From assembly GCA_963971405.1 (NCBI GenBank), contig OZ020489.1, positions 13,330,001 through 13,394,000 on the forward strand: 64,000 bases of DNA. The letters are read 5' to 3'. Position numbers and translations under genes: made by a program. Of this stretch, positions 37,216-49,343 are shown in pieces (the stretch's first letter is position 1; each line of letters starts with the position of its first letter). The notes under the pieces were generated by a model, which was not told where the DNA came from, made no database searches, and worked only from the letters and a program-made list of their open reading frames with translations. Source of the DNA: Psococerastis gibbosa (lineage: Eukaryota; Arthropoda; Insecta; Psocodea; Psocidae).

Positions 37216-37579
37216 CAATATGAACCTAAAGTGGTTTCCCATATGGGTCATGGGAGTGGTAAGTGATGCTCCTTTTTAATTCGCGCTTAAGATCAAGGCC
37301 CTTAATATGGCGGACATGATAACAGAAAAAACACGCATTGACGTATTTGCACGTAATCGCTAATTGCCAGGCCTGCTGTCATGTGATGAGTTCTTAATCA
37401 TCTTTGCAGCGCAGAACCAATAGCAGTGGTGGCTTATAATATGCCATCTCAGATCTAAGTCATGCTTATGATAGGGTATATCGACTATGGGGAAAGGTTG
37501 CATAATGCAAAACCTGCGGACTATATTTTACTACATTGTAGGTTTATGCTAAGGTTTAGAACCTCACACACACTATTAA

Positions 37580-37963
37580 GGCGCCCATTCCACCGACCGG
37601 CTAGGGCTATTTACAAAAACGGTGACGTGGCAGCAGACATTCAAGACTTAGGTAGCGTTTTCACCGACCTCGCATTTCAGAATGCAACTGACACTGACGG
37701 AAATTAGAATGTTTCTTTTTATAGAAATCTATTAAAATGTTTGTACTTAACATATCCCATGACGCCATTTTTTAATTTTAGTTTGTTTGTTTGTGATTTT
37801 ACTGTATGATCATTGATCAATTTTAACTATGGCATAGAGGAAAATAAACATTTCCGTCAATTCTGCAATGCGAGGTCGGTGAAAACCCCGCCTAAATCTT
37901 GAATGTCTGCTACCACGTTACTGTTTTTGTAAATAGCTCTAGCCGGTCGGTGGAATGGGCGCC
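37580..37963. mobile_element. Harbinger-like MITE, 384 bp
   Basis: Same family and exact length as 7368-7751, with TAA on both sides (37577-37579, 37964-37966). Confidence 0.85.
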
Positions 37964-38493
37964 TAAAATACCCCTCCTGCTCACTCTATAATGCTGAGTC
38001 TTGAGTTCCATGTAGGAGAATAGAATGGAATAGGATATCTCTGTATTGAGTCATAATATGAAATAATATGCGTTCTAAAACCTAAGACACAATAACAATA
38101 AGTCAATAAATTAATAAACAAATGAAGCGCTTAAAAATAGCGGCATTTGCTTCCACCATTGAAATGTTTTTAATTTCTGGTGCCACTTTTTCACCAGAGC
38201 ACGCCTGGAACATATCCTAATCCTGTCGTGGCTGCAAGGCTTGGTCAGATTGGTTGAAAGAAACTTGGTCGAAGACGACATGGCACGTAGCACCAGAAAT
38301 AAAAAAATCCTCCACTGGACTGAATGGCCCATCTCTTCTATGTAGAACTCTATTAACTAGAGTTCTACATAGAAGTCAACCTTATTAGCATGACAGTGAC
38401 AACATTTTTTTTGCTGGACTTGGGAAATGACTGTCTTTTCTACAATGGTTAAGCAGTTGATTATTCGCAATGGTCATAGTAAGATGAATGATT

Positions 38494-38765
38494 AGCCGGC
38501 CGCCATACCAAGTTGAACCCAGCGGACCAGAGCAGGTTCAAAGCTGCGGATAACTTGGTCGGGTGCATAGGGAAACATGGTAGGACTTGTCCTGGTCATC
38601 TCCGAACTAATCGTGTGACTTCACTGTGTTTCCCAAGTGGTTCGGAATCCAGTATAATCAGGAGGTCCACTGTCCTATGGGCTGGCGTAGGACAGTCAAG
38701 TCGGGGTCGCTCTATGGGCCCAAATATGAGGCCTAAGTCGTTATTACACTACTACTACTTAGACT
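38494..38765 (+). repeat. Retroposon-like repeat with (TAC)n tail
   Basis: Most complete copy of the family of 5698-5990: gccggccgccataccaag start, gtcggggtcgctctatgggc, then tactactactt. Confidence 0.65.
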
Positions 38766-38794
38766 AATGATTGGGATACTACGACGGAATTAGA

Positions 38795-38955
38795 GGATAT
38801 AGAAAAAACTGGACTTGACGGGATTCGAACCAAAGACGTACGCCTAAAGGGTTTGTGGTCCTGCGGTTAAGACGACTTCCCGGCGAGGCGTAGATAGTGT
38901 GTTCAAATCCCGCCCAGTCCATTTTTTTCTATGTCTTCTAATTTCGGTTATAACG
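38795..38955. repeat. Inverted pair of tRNA-related SINE ends
   Basis: aaaaaactggac...gggattcgaacc on the left mirrors gttcaaatcccgcccagtcc and ttctatgtcttctaatttc on the right: arms of ~45 bp with a ~75-base centre. Not an intact tRNA gene. Confidence 0.6.
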
Positions 38956-38959
38956 AGGA

Positions 38960-40060
38960 GGTTACCTCTTCAACCAAAGTGAATTTAATGTCAGTGTCAT
39001 ATGTACCGTATAATACTGCAATATAAGGGATACTACGCTACTGCGATCCCAATAATTGTGTTGTTCAAAGGGTCCCCAAGACCTACAGGTATGTCAGCCA
39101 GATCCCTCTGAATTATAATAAAGAATAATAATTATGAGGGATGGGTATTCTCGCAATATAGAAATTTAATCATGGAGTAACGTCAGGCGAAAAAAAAACA
39201 CCCCTACAGGTAGTGTTATTTGGATTTTCGCTACCCCTAATGCCCGGGTTTCCACGAATTTTTCGACCTGGCGGGCATCTAAAATATCACATTAAGTTTA
39301 ATTGCGTTTACATTTTTTAGTAGGTACTGCCATTGATTAAAGATAAACAGCATAACAAACTTCAAACTCAAACTATAAAATAAAAATAAACGAAAGATGG
39401 ATAGGATGGCCCAGTCCGTAGTCTTCAGGCAATTTAAATGAATCTCAGTAGGATTTTATTGAAAATAAAGTATATTTATTTTGTAGCTTCAAATTCACGA
39501 TAAAATTCAATTTATTTTATTTCCATTAATTCATATTCACTTTATTTCCAATTCTGTGTAATATTTAACTTGAAAAGAAAAATAGCTTAGGAAAAAGTCG
39601 GGTCGGGTAACGATTCCATTCTTCTTCTCAACGTCTTACAGACCTGGAAAACCCTGGAAAATTTCTTTTCTCTTATGCAATATTAGGTTACACTCTTCCA
39701 CTTTTTTTTATCGTTGATTGTACTTGCCGTGAAATGATCTTGATAGGTACGTTTTCTTAAGGTTTACCTTGCACTCACTTGGGATAACCAACCGTCAAGA
39801 GGCGACCACAACTGGGTATAATTTACACCAAGATAACGTGGAAATCAGATACCAAATTGATTTCCCTTGCCGCATGAGTGGTCGGTTTGTCGTAGTATCG
39901 GTTACGATGCCTGAGTATCACTCACCTACATTATTTGCTGGACTTTTCCAGTTTGTAACCTCATTATTGTTGGATTTACAGACTTTCCCATGAACGGAAA
40001 ACAAAGGGGTACAATAAAGTGGGAGTAATTTGAAAAGTTTTTACGTTTTTTAGCCGTCTG
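38960..40060. other. No recognisable gene
   Basis: AT-rich sequence without families I recognise. Confidence 0.4.
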
Positions 40061-40067
40061 TCTGTAG

Positions 40068-40695
40068 CCATTCGCTTCAGGACCTCAGCACTGGTACATT
40101 GTGTCGTTTCATTCTGTTTCCATTCACCTCAGGACCTCAGCATTGCTACATTGTCGCGTTTCATTCTGTATCCATTCGCCTCAGGACCTCTGCATTGCTA
40201 CATTGTGATGTTTCATTCTGTATCCATTCGCCTCAGGACCTCTGCATTGCTACATTGTGTCGTTTCATTCTGTATCCATTCGCCTCAGGGCCTCAGCGTT
40301 GCTTGCTACATTGTGTCGTTTCATTCTGTATCCATTCGCCTCAGGACCTCTGCACTGGTATATTGTGTCGTTTCATTCTGTATCCATTTGCCTCAGGACC
40401 TCAGCACTGGTACATTGTGTCGTTTCATTCTGTTACTATTCACCTCAGGACCTCAGCATTGCTACATTGTGGCGTTTCATTCTGTATCCATTCGCCTCAG
40501 GACCTCTGCACTGGTACATTGTGTCGTTTCATTCTGTATCCATTTGTCTCAGGACCTCAGCACTGGTACATTGTGTCGTTTCATTCTGTTTCCATTCACC
40601 TCAGGACCTCTGCACTGGTACATTGTGTCGTTTCATTCTGTTTCTATTCACCTCAGGACCTCAGCATTGCTACATTGTGGCGTTTCATTCTGCAC
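40068..40695 (+). repeat. 52-bp minisatellite, ~12 copies
   Basis: Unit combines ccattcgcctcaggacctc with gctacattgtgtcgtttcat. The first half is the LINE sequence seen near 30090 and 9550. Because 52 is not a multiple of 3 and the unit has no plus-strand stop, all three plus frames stay open and produce long repetitive ORFs that are not genes. Confidence 0.9.
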
Positions 40696-41054
40696 CCTCC
40701 TTTAAAAGCCGCCAACACTATATAACCCGTCGAGAGTTCAGGCTTAAGGACTGGCAGACGATAGTTTTGCTTGACCACTGCTTTATTTCTATAATCAGTG
40801 TCATGCCAGTGTTTTTTCCCTACAGCTTACATGTGCAGTGTACTGGACCCCACTATACGCCACTGATTTATATAATTATATATACAGTATTTGCGCTGCT
40901 AGGACAACTAAGGCCTGTCACGAGTTTAACTTGTGCTTTCTTCACTTGACATGCCCTAGCGACCTGGAACTTTAACCTGCTGCATCATATATGCATTATT
41001 GCATAATTTCCGCCAGCTATAGTTTTCTTACTTTGCTATGTAGTCCATTTAGAT

Positions 41055-41341
41055 CAGTGATTCCTAACCGGTGGTCCGTGAGACCCTGGCAAATGGTCCG
41101 CGAGAATGCCTGCAGTGACTTTTAAGAGTTGCTATAAACAAGAACATAAGCCGAGAATACAAAATGTAAAAAACATGCGTGCCCAAGTTTCCCTTTAACT
41201 TTGTCGTATATTAAAATCATACTGTAAGCTAAACATAGGGATATCTTTGAAAGCCATCTAATTCTTAAAAAAAAAAATATAATAATAATAATAATAGATG
41301 TAAGGGGTGGTCCGCAGATCATCGCTGGTTGGGAACCAATG
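41055..41341. mobile_element. hAT-type MITE, 287 bp
   Basis: Ends CAGTGATTCCTAACC / GGTTGGGAACCAATG are inverted. 8-mers atttagat and atttagaa flank it (one mismatch). Confidence 0.75.
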
Positions 41342-41939
41342 ATTTAGAACCTGCAACCGCGTCATTCCGGCACCCTTATCTCGGCGTTGCATTTTTCCTC
41401 CAGTTCTGCGTCATTTCTTCTCCAGTCCTCCAGTTATGCGGAAGTTAAGATTGAGATGATCTTCATTTCATCCCCCTCTTCCTCGGTCTTCCCTTGGGTC
41501 TTCTGCATTCTGGATCATAGAACACCTTCTTACGCCCTCTTAGTTCCATCCATTACTTCGACATAACCTGAGTCTCCCTGCTTTTATTCTATTTCCATTT
41601 CGGTATTATAGTAGTACCTATTCTTCGTCCTTCGGTGTCCTTGACCGCTCCAAGGATTTTGCAAGCTGCAGGTTTTCTGCATTTCCAACGACTGCACTGC
41701 CGGTCATTTTTATGGCTTGTTTCCTCCGCGCGGATGTGACTTGGCGGCTACAGCGGATCCTGGCTATTATTATGGAGCGATCCACATCCTGTCCCCGAGC
41801 TGCGTAGGCTCTGCGGACGAACGTGTGTGTGTATTCATTGTGGGATAACTGGTCCTAAACGTGCTGGCCATTTTCTGACGCGGGAATCTGTGCCAAGTCC
41901 TACAATAATTCGTCCATGCACTTGTTTTTATCTTCTTCT

Positions 41940-42090
41940 TGAAATGCCTCTTCTATCGAAGATTTGAGATTTGTCAATTGTGACAATTGTAGTCATCGTC
42001 ATACTAGGGAATTGTAATGAAGTGGTTTCCCGTTGCCTTATGTCGTTGACTCTCCGCCTTCGGGGCCAGTTTCCCAACCCCAGGACAAAA
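41940..42090. repeat. Dispersed repeat shared with 62425-62590
   Basis: gcctcttctatc, gccttcggggccagtttccc and caaccccag occur in the same order in both places; class unknown. Confidence 0.5.
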
Positions 42091-42309
42091 GAGTGTCCTG
42101 TACAGAAAAGACTGTGTTTTTCGCTTATCCTGGCTCAAACTCGGTCCCCTATCTGTTCAGTCGTCACTACGCGCTTCCATCTTCAACATGAGGAGGTACA
42201 AATTAGGGATTTTCGCTTCTTCACCTCTGAGACCATAGACACTACTCAGAAGCTCAACTCCTTTGAAGATCATATCTCATACACAGCTTACTCTACAATG
42301 CTGACTTCT

Positions 42310-42790
42310 TTACTTTAATGGCGCCTTATCCCTCCCACGGGGTCGGCGGCACGGATCTTCATCTCCCTGGTGTTCCGGTTTTGAGTAGAGACCGAGAGTC
42401 CTGAGGTCTTCCCTCACTTTCGTTTCAAGGGACCTCCTCGGTCGTCCTATAGAGGTGCCCTCCACCGAATAGCTCCTTACACGTTGTAGCCGGTGTCCGC
42501 CTTCTCTTTTTATCGTATGGCCCCACCACACCAGTCTTCGTTCCCTGACTTTATCGGCGATAGGTGCTACCTTGCATCACCGCCCGGATGTCCTAGTTTC
42601 TCCTCCTGTCTGTCAATTTGTAACCCAGACAGTAACGCAACATTCACAACTCAGCTGCTCTTCGTCTCTCCGCAACGGCCAGCACTCCGCTCCGTAGGTC
42701 ATACACGGTCTCATCACTTGCTTGTATATGCGGCCTTTGAGTTTCTTCGGCATTTCCTATCCTTCACGACTCCCGCCATGTCTCGCCACT
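42310..42790 (-). mobile_element. LINE reverse-transcriptase C-terminal fragment
   Basis: Minus-strand WWGHTIKREG, GRPRRSLETKVREDLRTLGL and AKWRDMAGVVKD-like pieces, frameshifted. End region matches the 2866-3215 family. Confidence 0.65.
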
Positions 42791-43138
42791 TGGCCCAATG
42801 CTGAAAAAAATTATTATTTGTATATTCATATGTTATTTAAAAAAAAAGCAATATTGTACATTTCCTGGGTACGGTACTCTGAAATCTGGTCGATGGTTCT
42901 AAATGAGCGGCACACTGGCCTAAAATAGTGTTTACAACTTACAAAGAAGTTGTACAAGCTAGTGACAGTTGGTTTATCTCAATGTAGTTTGTTTTTGTGA
43001 ATCACTCGGTGTGGCAGCAGATAACATGGGATAGGTTAGAAGGCCGGGTGATGGGTATGCGGAAGGGCGTGGGTGGGTGTACAATATATATTGTGTGCCA
43101 TTTAGAACGGCATAAAGCTCTCAATAAAGTTTACTTTA

Positions 43139-43567
43139 GGCGGGTATTTCACTGGTCCATTTTACTTGAAATTTGATTTTGTCATTGACGGAAACTCATC
43201 AATGTTGCATTATTTATTTTTACACCCCCATTCCACTTGTTTTCAACAATTGATCATTTTTGTTTTTAATTTTTTCCAAATTTGTAAGTTTGCCCGCCGT
43301 CTTTCTTTTAATTTTATAATCTACAAGAAATTTTATGATTTAAACTACGAAATAATTCGTTCGTTCTCAAGAAATTAATTTAAATTATTAATCATCTCTA
43401 GACGACGCCATTGTTTAATTTTAGTTTGTTATTGTTTGCAACGCGGGATTTTACTCTATGATCATTGATCAATTTTAGCATTAGGAAATTAAAATGGAAA
43501 ATGTCATAGAGTAAAACAAAAATCTCAAATCAAATTTGAAGTAAAATTGACCAGTGAAATAGCCGCC
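43139..43567. mobile_element. Harbinger-like MITE, 429 bp
   Basis: Ends GGCGGGTATTTCACTGG / CCAGTGAAATAGCCGCC with TTA on both sides. Confidence 0.75.
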
Positions 43568-43736
43568 TTAACGACTACTGCATTTCAAGTTAAATTAAGA
43601 GGCTGTGGGAGGCTGAGGTCCTTATGATTGTAGAATATCTTATGACATATCAATCGTTGAGTGATCAAAAATATCAAGACAAAGAGAAGAACCAATTTTT
43701 GGAGCATTTTTATTTATGACATGTACCTCTTTCTTA

Positions 43737-43997
43737 GTCGGCTATTCCACCGGCCAATTTGATTAACTAAAATTCACTTGTGTTTTGAGATTTTTGTTTG
43801 TTTTATTTTAAGGAGACTAACTTATCTATTATAAATTAAGTTATAATATTGTTAATGATGTCTGCTACCATATTATAATTTAACGTATAATAGATAAGTT
43901 AAGTATCTACATAATGGTCTCTTTAAAATAAAACAACCAAAAATCTCAAAACACAAGTGAATTTTAGTGAAGCAAATTTGCCGGTGGAATAGCCACC
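43737..43997. mobile_element. Harbinger-like MITE, ~260 bp
   Basis: Long inverted arms (ggctattccaccggcc / ggccggtggaatagcc analogues, then complementary aaaacacaagtgaatttta). Related to the element at 59815-60616. Confidence 0.7.
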
Positions 43998-44704
43998 ATA
44001 CACAGATTGGCCACTATTATTGAATTTTATTAGTACATAAACTGTTGGTATGGTAGTCCCGAGGACTTCAAGAACTGTGGCCAATTGGTGATAGTGAAGG
44101 TCACATGTCATGTATCGAAATGTAGTTGAGCTAACTTATTGGATATTTTTGAAGAAAGAAAAGAAAGAAAGAAAATTGTCTTTATTTTTCACATGGGCGA
44201 ATTTTGGGCCTTTCGGCCCACTTTTACAATTGACCCATTTGACGGCCCTACGATCGATTTCTCATGTGAAAATCGACTTTGTATAAAAACCGCGTAGTGG
44301 GGTTACTTCCATTTTGAAAAACAAATCGGTACCCCTACTACACGTTACGTTACGCTGCGACTTGCATAATGTCAAATTTCTCATGGAATATTAATCATAT
44401 GGATTTATAAATGAGATCCCATGAATTAGAAGTAGGATCGATATTTGACTTTGTATACACAAAACGACTAGTTGGGGGTCCGATTGCTTACATTGATAGA
44501 GAAGTCAATCATTGGAACCTATTAGGAGAACTATCTGTTGCAAGAGGAACAGGTAGAAGATAGCGATAAGGGTGGGTGTAAACATTTACCCATATTTTGT
44601 TACATTCCGTAAGTATAGACCGAACTTTTACTCCTCGAAGCAAAATCTTCTACTCCCAAAGCATATATGCTCCAAACTTGTGATTTAATTTTTAATTTAT
44701 TTTA

Positions 44705-44880
44705 TTTTAAAAAAAGGCTAAATTGCATACAAACAATTTAATGAATGTATCCGATTAATCTCTTCAATCGTCACCTAATAATAGATACTTGTGTCGAGTT
44801 GCGACAAGTCTCCGACCGCAAGGTGTGTAGATACTCGCACAAGTACAAGCACGCTACCACCTTGCCACCGAAGTCGCTTT
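44705..44880 (-). repeat. Short interspersed repeat (family of 1500-1665)
   Basis: Best-preserved minus copy: caagcacgctaccaccttgc and acaatttaatgaatgtatcc. Confidence 0.55.
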
Positions 44881-45690
44881 TACATATTTTTTATGCAAGA
44901 ACAAAAGTTTTTCGATAAAAATTTAAAAATAGAGTTGTCGGATTCGAGTCCCAAGTACACAATAGCGCCCCTCTCTATCAGGTCTTTGTGGTGTACTCAC
45001 TTCCATATGGACAAATTCGGAACAAGTTGGAAATTACTAATTCCACTTTCGTCTCCATGCCTTTTGTTTATTTAGCGACTTTTTTGCAGACAAAGAGAGC
45101 TAATTTTCCGATATATGGCATTGTCTCTGCATTCTGTTATTGAGGGGTTCACTGTCAGTCCTTTGGTATAGAGGTTTTCGTTTTTTGGAAGGGGTGCTCC
45201 CCTGCATTCTTAATCTCAAATGACTCATTGTTGGTAATGTAGAATTGATTGTTCTGCGGAATATTAAGTTCCGTGGACTATATTGTGCTCTTTTCCATAA
45301 TTTGTCTGTTCTACAGAGAAACTTCCCTTTTGTGATACTTCCAGCCCTCGCTGTATTATGGAGTCAATACCATACAGTTAAAGTGGGCTGAGGTTTTATT
45401 TGTGTGAGATTTTCTTCCACTTCTCAAGCTAGAGTTTAAGAGACAACTGAAGGGGTACATAATCAATTTCAAATGAAATATCGATGCAGAGCTTAACTGG
45501 GAAGTTGATTGAGGAATAGTAATTAAAGGAAATGTTCCTTAACTTCCTCTACATTTTGATATATAATATAATATGCAGTGTGTGGCCACCACTAATACAC
45601 CGGTATAATAGAAATAGTTATGGTGTGCTCGATAGTCCTATGTCTCCTACATAGAACTCTAGCTGGTCGGAACTTAATAATCGACAGTTG
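44880..45690. other. No recognisable gene
   Basis: Mixed sequence, no exon or family I can support. Confidence 0.4.
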
Positions 45691-45812
45691 GCGTGTAAAG
45701 GGCGGGTGCCATTATCACTTGAAAGGTCTCGGTAAAGGAATACTGTCATATATTGGATGATGGCGGTGCCGTTCAATATTCTTTACCGAGGCGTTTCAAG
45801 CGATCGTGGGGG
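45690..45812. repeat. Palindromic MITE-like element
   Basis: ctcggtaaaggaata on the left and tattctttaccgag on the right are complementary, with outer gccattatcac... / ...gggggccattc arms. Confidence 0.5.
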
Positions 45813-46156
45813 CCATTCAAAGTCTAGAAAACTTTGGTAGCTCGAGTAACAGTTGGATAATGTGAATTTGAGGAGTTAAAAGTCCCCGCCATAGGTCACG
45901 TTGGGGGTCAGATCCGCTCGTACCTGTATTACAGGTGCGTTACAGTGTTCGACACCGGGCCAGCTACTCACCCATGACCGTGTAATGGCATGCCAAAATG
46001 CTCTGGCCACTAGCCAGTAGTTAGGTCCGGAATAGTCCGGTTGAAGAGTATTGGACTGTGAAACGGAAGGCGGAGGTTCGAAACTAGACACAAAACGGAA
46101 ATATTTTCAGATTTAATTAATTAATATATAAATATTATATTAATATTATATTTCTA

Positions 46157-46312
46157 TATGTAGTTCTATATGGGAGAGATGTGACATTCGCCCCGCGTAA
46201 AATTTCTTGGCACACCTGCCACGTCTTTTTAATGGCTGGTTATAGATCCCAGAAATTGTATAAAAAAAATTGCGGGATGAGAATGTCCCATCTCTCCTAA
46301 ATAGAACACTAG
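46157..46312. repeat. MITE-like element, ~156 bp
   Basis: Ends tagttctatatgggagagat and its inverse (atctctcctaaatagaacac) around ttcgccccgc / gcgggatgagaa. Related end fragments at 33345, 38325 and 47660. Confidence 0.55.
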
Positions 46313-46778
46313 TTCGGTCTGCGGTCGTGGGCCTTCCCTCTCTAGGTCTGACTAGTTTCTCTTTTACGCTATCTTCCCTATTTCAGACAAGAAGCACTGT
46401 TTATCGGTAAGCGTAGACTTCTATATATACGTATATATATATATATATTTTTTTTTTCCTTGATCACATCATTTGGCCATGATCAGGTTTTGATGTATAT
46501 GGCTATGGAGTTAATTTATTTATTTTATTTATATTAGTTTGGTGTATGCTAGACGGATATGGAACATGTTTGTATGAAATTGTGGAGTAAATGGAATAAC
46601 TCATAACTGCTTAAAATCTGCTGATAATTGAAAGGTGATGTAATAAGTGGTATTAAACTGTCAAAAAAATTTTCTCGATGGGTGGCAAAATTGGGGCACT
46701 CCAAAATTAAGTGTTGGAAGTCGCCGTAATCCCCTCCGCAGTGAGTGCATGAGGGGTATGAACTTAGCCGTAATGGTT

Positions 46779-47555
46779 CTTCTTTCTTCTTCTTCTTCCG
46801 GCTCTACAGCCCTTGGTGGGCTTTGGCCTGCTCGACAACACTCCTCCATTCTTCTCGGTTTTGCACAACGCTCCACCATCTGGAGACTCCCAACTCGCGA
46901 AGGTCATTCTCTAACTCGTCCTTCCAGCGGTTTCTTGGCCGTCCTGGCAGTCGTCTTCCCGTCATGCTTGCTTTGTACATTTTTCGTGGCATGCGTTCTT
47001 CAGACATCCTTACAACGTGTCCCAGCCACCTTAATCGTTGTGCTTTAATGAACCTTACTATGTCTTCTCCGTTGAGAGCGGCGTCGATTTCAGCGTTGTG
47101 TCTTATACGCCATTCTCCGTACTCGTAAAGGGGTCCATATATCCTCCTTATTATCTTTCTTTCGAGTACACGTAGTTTGTTGGCATCGTTTACAGTGAGA
47201 TTCCAGGTTTCCGATCCGTATGTTGCAACTGGTCTTATAAGGGTTTTGTATATTCGTAGTTTTGTGGCTCTAGAGATAAGTCTTGACTTGAGCAATTTTA
47301 GGTTGGCAAAATATGCTCTATTGGCTGCTGTTATTCTTCTGTCTATCTCTGCGCTAGTTTTGTTTTGGTTGTTTACTTCTGCACCAAGGTAGATGAAGCT
47401 CTTTACATTCTCGAAAGCCATTCCTTGTACAGTCAGGTTGTCACTTCTCCGTCTCCTTTCTAACGCTGACATTACTAGATACTTAGTTTTTGAGACATTT
47501 ATTTCTAGTCCAGCTCTACTCGCCTCTACACATAGTCTAGCAAGTATTAGTAAGT
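46779..47555 (-). mobile_element. Recent 5'-truncated LINE insertion with 16-bp target duplication
   Basis: Flanked by identical cttagccgtaatggtt at 46763-46778 and 47556-47571. The minus strand encodes an uninterrupted C-terminal ~250 residues of a non-LTR polymerase: EASRAGLEINVSKTKYLVM at the cut, then KSFIYLGAEVNNQNK, RPVATYGSETWNL, IRRIYGPLYEYGEWRIRHN, RLRWLGHVVRMSEERMP and GRPRNRWKDELENDLRELGV, then a stop. The 3' tail at the left is GAA-rich. The catalytic polymerase part is missing, so it is dead on arrival, but the intact frame shows it is young. Confidence 0.92.
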
Positions 47556-47574
47556 CTTAGCCGTAATGGTTGGT

Positions 47575-49280
47575 AAAGATAACTCGGGCTTAGTCCGTGG
47601 TTGGACCTGAGCCGGCAAATAGTGGTTGACATGGACCTGGGGGTGTCTATTAGTTTCAAACTTCTATATAGGAGTGTTGGGACTCTTGCTTCCCGCCAAA
47701 AATTTAATAAAATTTCTGTTGCCATCTATGGCTGACATGTCATAGAAAAGATGTAGCAGATACCTCCAGGATTAAAAATATATATATATTTATTGCGGGT
47801 TCGAATCTCTCCGATATGGGACTCTAGGCAGGCTGATCAGTACGAGTAGGATCTGGAAAAGCACGAAGGAAAAAGGTATTAAAAGAGAAAAGGAACGGCC
47901 CCACGTGAACGTGACAGGAATATGGTTCGACAGCTTAGTTGGTTGCTCCTGCTGCTGTTTAATTCCAATGCTATTGACTGGGTGGGGACGAGATGAAAGC
48001 CTTTTGAACAGATATTGTGACTTTAATGGCTGGTTAGCTCTTTTCACTGCCCGTTCATCGTCATTTATAATGGTTGCTAGGCAATGAACGATGTCATAAA
48101 TTGCTGTTGCTTTACATGACAGCGTTTGCTTTGTTGTATGGATAATGGTTTGTTTATGTTTGAGGTTAAAGTGTCTATTGTTGGAGATATGGTTAAGCAC
48201 TGTCCAAGTGGGCGGATCTTGTGTTATTTTTTCATTAAATATTTGTGTATTTCCGTAGCGTAATGTATGCATTTATCGTATGCCTTATATTGGCCTATTG
48301 TGCCAGAATATTTCCACCACAATTGTTATTATTGCTTATGGATACTCTAGAATGGTTTAATAATAATTAATAATTAATTAAAATATTAAATAAAATTTAA
48401 GCTGTACACGGGCTGAGCCCTGCAGAATATTACGATTGCTGTAACTTAACTTTTTATGGAAATATACATTTATTGTATCATGCAGTGCCTCTGCTTTTAG
48501 ATCGCTCGATAAGTGGAAGCTTGAGCGTGATAATTATACACTATGTAGCCTATTAATTTTTTCCAATATATTGCACCTAGTCCGGGGTTACTGGGCAAAG
48601 AAAAAAGTGAAAGCGAAGTGATGAATTACTATAGTAAAATTAATAACGTATTTATAAATATATTCCTACTGCAGGGGAGTACCGGCCGAAGAAGCAGAAG
48701 ATTCCTTAGAGGAGATTCTTTTAAGGGATTAGCCTAAGGGGTTTGCTTCCAATTTTTTAGCAGAGTTATCGATCTACTAAGTCATTTTTTAATTTGTATA
48801 CTTCGCTATGGTATGGACTCAATAACCTCCCTACACAATTACCAAATCCGATCAGATCAGCAAGCTTCACAAGTCTGATAGGTTTCTGGCAACATCTATC
48901 ATATACACGGTCACTCATGGAACAGATCAGTATATTGGATGTACAGTGGCTTCAGTAAGTCTAGATTACCGATGAGAAACACTGTGTTTTCACAAGCTAT
49001 GACCAATGAAATCCTATGTTTTACGTGCGCACTTGCTGCGTTCGAAGAATGTCTGATAAAGCAACCTGTGGGGACTAACTTCATGACCTTGACGGAGGCT
49101 TTGGTCAAGAATAGCCCAGTTGGTAGACAACTAGAATGAAACGGAAGGTCCTGGTTCGAGGCTCGATCTGAAGGAAGACATTTTCTGGGTCCACGTTACC
49201 TTAATGGGTACTTTGCCGGCACTGGTAGGGAAAAAACCAGGCTGCCGAACATGTTGCAATATTCCAAATAGAGCAGTGGT

Positions 49281-49343
<63 letters not shown>

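Noticed and set aside
40099-40949. Three long overlapping repetitive open frames (184-230 codons)
   Set aside because: They follow from a 52-bp repeat without plus-strand stops; every frame is open, so no frame is selected.
47790-48272. 160-codon minus-strand frame ending YRRDSNPQ
   Set aside because: That ending is commonly produced by SINE or tRNA-like sequence; no domain recognised.
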